Positions 62,187 to 64,000 of a DNA stretch of 64,000 nt are shown piece by piece. The stretch comes from Cordylochernes scorpioides (Eukaryota; Arthropoda; Arachnida; Pseudoscorpiones; Chernetidae). The stretch covers positions 144,321,081 through 144,385,080 of the forward strand of contig CP092865.1 in NCBI GenBank assembly GCA_030710605.1. The letters are read 5' to 3'. The translations under genes and the position numbers were made by a program. Below the pieces are notes generated by a model. That model saw only the letters and a list, made by a program, of their open reading frames with translations. It did not search any database and had not been told where the DNA came from. Positions within the stretch are counted from its first letter, which is position 1; every line of letters begins with the position of its first letter.

Positions 62187-62265
62187 GTTGATTGAGCAGT
62201 TGTTCCGGAGCAGCAAGTGTTCTCTGATAGTCCTCCAGTATAAGAATCTTATGGGAGAAAGATAG
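62187..62265 (+). CDS. Possible last exon of another gene
   Basis: After the acceptor CTCTCCAACAG the frame reads LIEQLFRSSKCSLIVLQYKN and then LMGER and TAG at 62263-62265. About 445 bases later there is AATAAA. I do not recognise the peptide and see no upstream exon, so this is tentative. Confidence 0.3.
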
Positions 62266-62709
62266 GCTTAACTACTTGCTGAAACTGCCGTCATGAAATC
62301 AGGACTCTGCCTCTCGTCCAACTTGCTAAGGTATATAATACTCTCCATGTCTTTTATATCTATACTATATATTGAATTTATACTTGTCATCTTTTTTTTT
62401 TTGTAGATTTTATATATATATATAATGTGTTGTTTTTATCTCTTTCTCTCTTTTTTATATAACTTTTTTTTTTTGTATTTCTATATAGATGTTTTTTTAT
62501 ACTAGCTCACCTCTAAAATATTTGAGTCGATGGTTGCTGTTACTACTCCAAACAGGATTGCTTGTACAGTGTGGATACTTGTTTATTGTTGTGATGTAAA
62601 TATGTTCTTGTTGATAACCTTGTTGCTCAATTGATTCCTTCTTCCTCCATGTTGTATATAGCTTTACTCTCCGTCCGTCCCTGTTGATGTTCCTCTGCCA
62701 AGTTGTTCC

Positions 62710-62715
62710 AATAAA
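62710..62715 (+). terminator. Possible polyadenylation signal
   Basis: AATAAA followed by a T-rich stretch. It would end the 3' UTR of the tentative exon at 62187-62265. Confidence 0.3.
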
Positions 62716-62774
62716 TATATTTATTTTTTAATGTATACATACCTATCTTCTTTGAGAACTATATCACACATATC

Positions 62775-63090
62775 ACACCGGGGGGGTCGGTGGAAGGCTG
62801 GTTAAACCGTTTGGTTTTCGACCACTAGGACCCGGGTTCGATTCCCGCATTGGACGCTTTTTTCTGTTTAAAAAAAAAATGCTCAATGGCCCTGATTCTT
62901 GAAAAAGTCCAACCCCACCAGCAAGTGCAAGTAACCAAACGGGGCTCTGGCACATTTGTAAGTGCAAAGTTGAACTGCTTTTCACATGTGTAGACATGTG
63001 GTGCACTTACAGTAAAAGCAGTCGCTAACTACCCACCATGATTATTATGGCCTGTACCACGTGTACTAGGGATAAGCAAAAAAAAAAATC
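62775..63090 (+). mobile_element. tRNA-headed SINE, best copy
   Basis: A box TGGTTAAACCG and perfect B box GGTTCGATTCC give a Pol III promoter. The body follows, then GTACCACGTGTACTAGGGAT and the AAG-A-run tail. Full length, about 316 bases. Confidence 0.88.
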
Positions 63091-63129
63091 ATGTTTCCGT
63101 CCCCCAGTACTTCATGTATTAGTGATGTA

Positions 63130-63625
63130 GGACAACTTCTAGATAGAAGAACATTGTGAATGTTGTGATAGAGATGCACACCATCATACGTTGGCATTGA
63201 AGACAATAAGCTTCTAATATGCTAGCAAAAAAAAGGCACAAAAGAACCTTTGCCATTGGATAATAAACTTTTAAAGAAATTGAGACAGTAGTTAAAACAA
63301 AAATAAACAAGAACTGGAGGATCCTACTAAGCACAGCTAGTACAGTGGAGTAGACCTAGGAGGAGCTCTGAATCTCAGACAGCAACAAACAACAAGATTT
63401 AGAACAGGCCATCTCAAGCCATTGAAGATAGAAAATAACAACAAAATCTGACCCACTTGCCCAAAGTGTAGCTTGGCACCTAGCAGCTCCAGAGCACATT
63501 TTGGCTTGCATTCGATGCAATAAACAGGACCTTTGGGAGAGGCCACTGCTTATCATCAAACAGCTCAAGGACATGGATTCATAGAATTTGTGTAATCTTT
63601 ACACAAGGGGATAATAATCAACAAC
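63130..63625 (+). pseudogene. Decayed LINE-A 3' fragment
   Basis: Aligns to the last about 480 bases of LINE-A with several indels that break the frame. It ends TAATCTTTACACAAGGGGAT with a short tail. Confidence 0.8.
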
Positions 63626-63679
63626 AAATCTTTAATTGTTTCCAATCCCAATACATCAGGATCTCCAATATTAATGATA

Positions 63680-63840
63680 CAGTAGAACCTCTATGAGAGG
63701 ACACTCCTGCTAGAAGACAGCCCTCTATGAAGGACAGTTTTGATCACCAAAATTTGTATATTTACCAATTAGATGCTCACTGGGAAGAGATGTCAGTGTA
63801 AAGGTCACACTAAAGGCTCTGCAATTAGATTTTCTTTAGA
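63680..63840. mobile_element. T1 MITE, partial
   Basis: Starts CAGTAGAACCTCTATGAG; the far end is eroded. Confidence 0.65.
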
Positions 63841-64000
63841 CAATTGACAATTTAAACAATTATTTTGCCTCTTCTAATCAATTTTTACACAAATTTTTTT
63901 TTTATAAAATAAAGGGGTAGATAAAATGTAGGGGAATATATATAGTTGTGTATGTGTACACATTTCTTCAGCAAGTGAGGCTTCCCCACCTTGAGACAGT

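Noticed and set aside
62800..62870. tRNA-like sequence with good A and B boxes
   Set aside because: It is the head of a SINE with the same body and tail as other copies and does not make a tRNA cloverleaf end.

Overview
This window looks like AT-rich nuclear DNA from an invertebrate animal, probably an arthropod; the lineage call is low confidence. The reasons are a spliced gene with GT-AG introns, GC-richer exons in AT-rich introns, and a dense load of animal retroelements (RNase H-bearing LINEs, Penelope-like elements, a tRNA-headed SINE), Helitrons and mariner-type MITEs. There are no operons, ribosome binding sites or CRISPR arrays.

The main structure is a giant near-palindrome. About 600-26932 (left arm) is repeated as its reverse complement at 28718-59953 (right arm). 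The arms meet across 1.7 kb of left-only sequence and a gap of exactly 100 N (28618-28717). A second gap of 505 N lies at 95-599. Unique sequence matches closely between arms, but the arms differ by many whole insertions with target-site duplications and by tandem-repeat copy number. The simplest reading is two diverged haplotypes scaffolded head to head; a real inverted duplication is not excluded.

Each arm carries one copy of the same gene, minus strand on the left and plus strand on the right. It encodes a type I membrane protein with a chain of CCP/sushi domains, a Ser/Thr/Pro linker, a last CCP, a transmembrane helix, a basic stop-transfer and a short tail ending in a class I PDZ-ligand-like TTVL. 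All visible internal introns are phase 1. The right copy is open through nine exons (7 CCPs). The left copy has a duplicated CCP-2 exon, one copy of it frameshifted, and a 1-nt insertion in the CCP-5 exon. The 5' end (signal peptide, any lectin domain) is not visible.

The introns are mostly mobile DNA: an intact full-length LINE (1314-aa ORF2) on the right only, a second LINE nested in an older LINE fragment, a Penelope-like element inside a Helitron on the left only, micro-LINE 3' ends, several MITE families, minisatellites, and a foldback family whose arms contain hammerhead-ribozyme-like cores. The last 4 kb (59954-64000) have no partner in the left arm. They hold a MITE-derived satellite, a possible last exon of another gene, a SINE and a decayed LINE.
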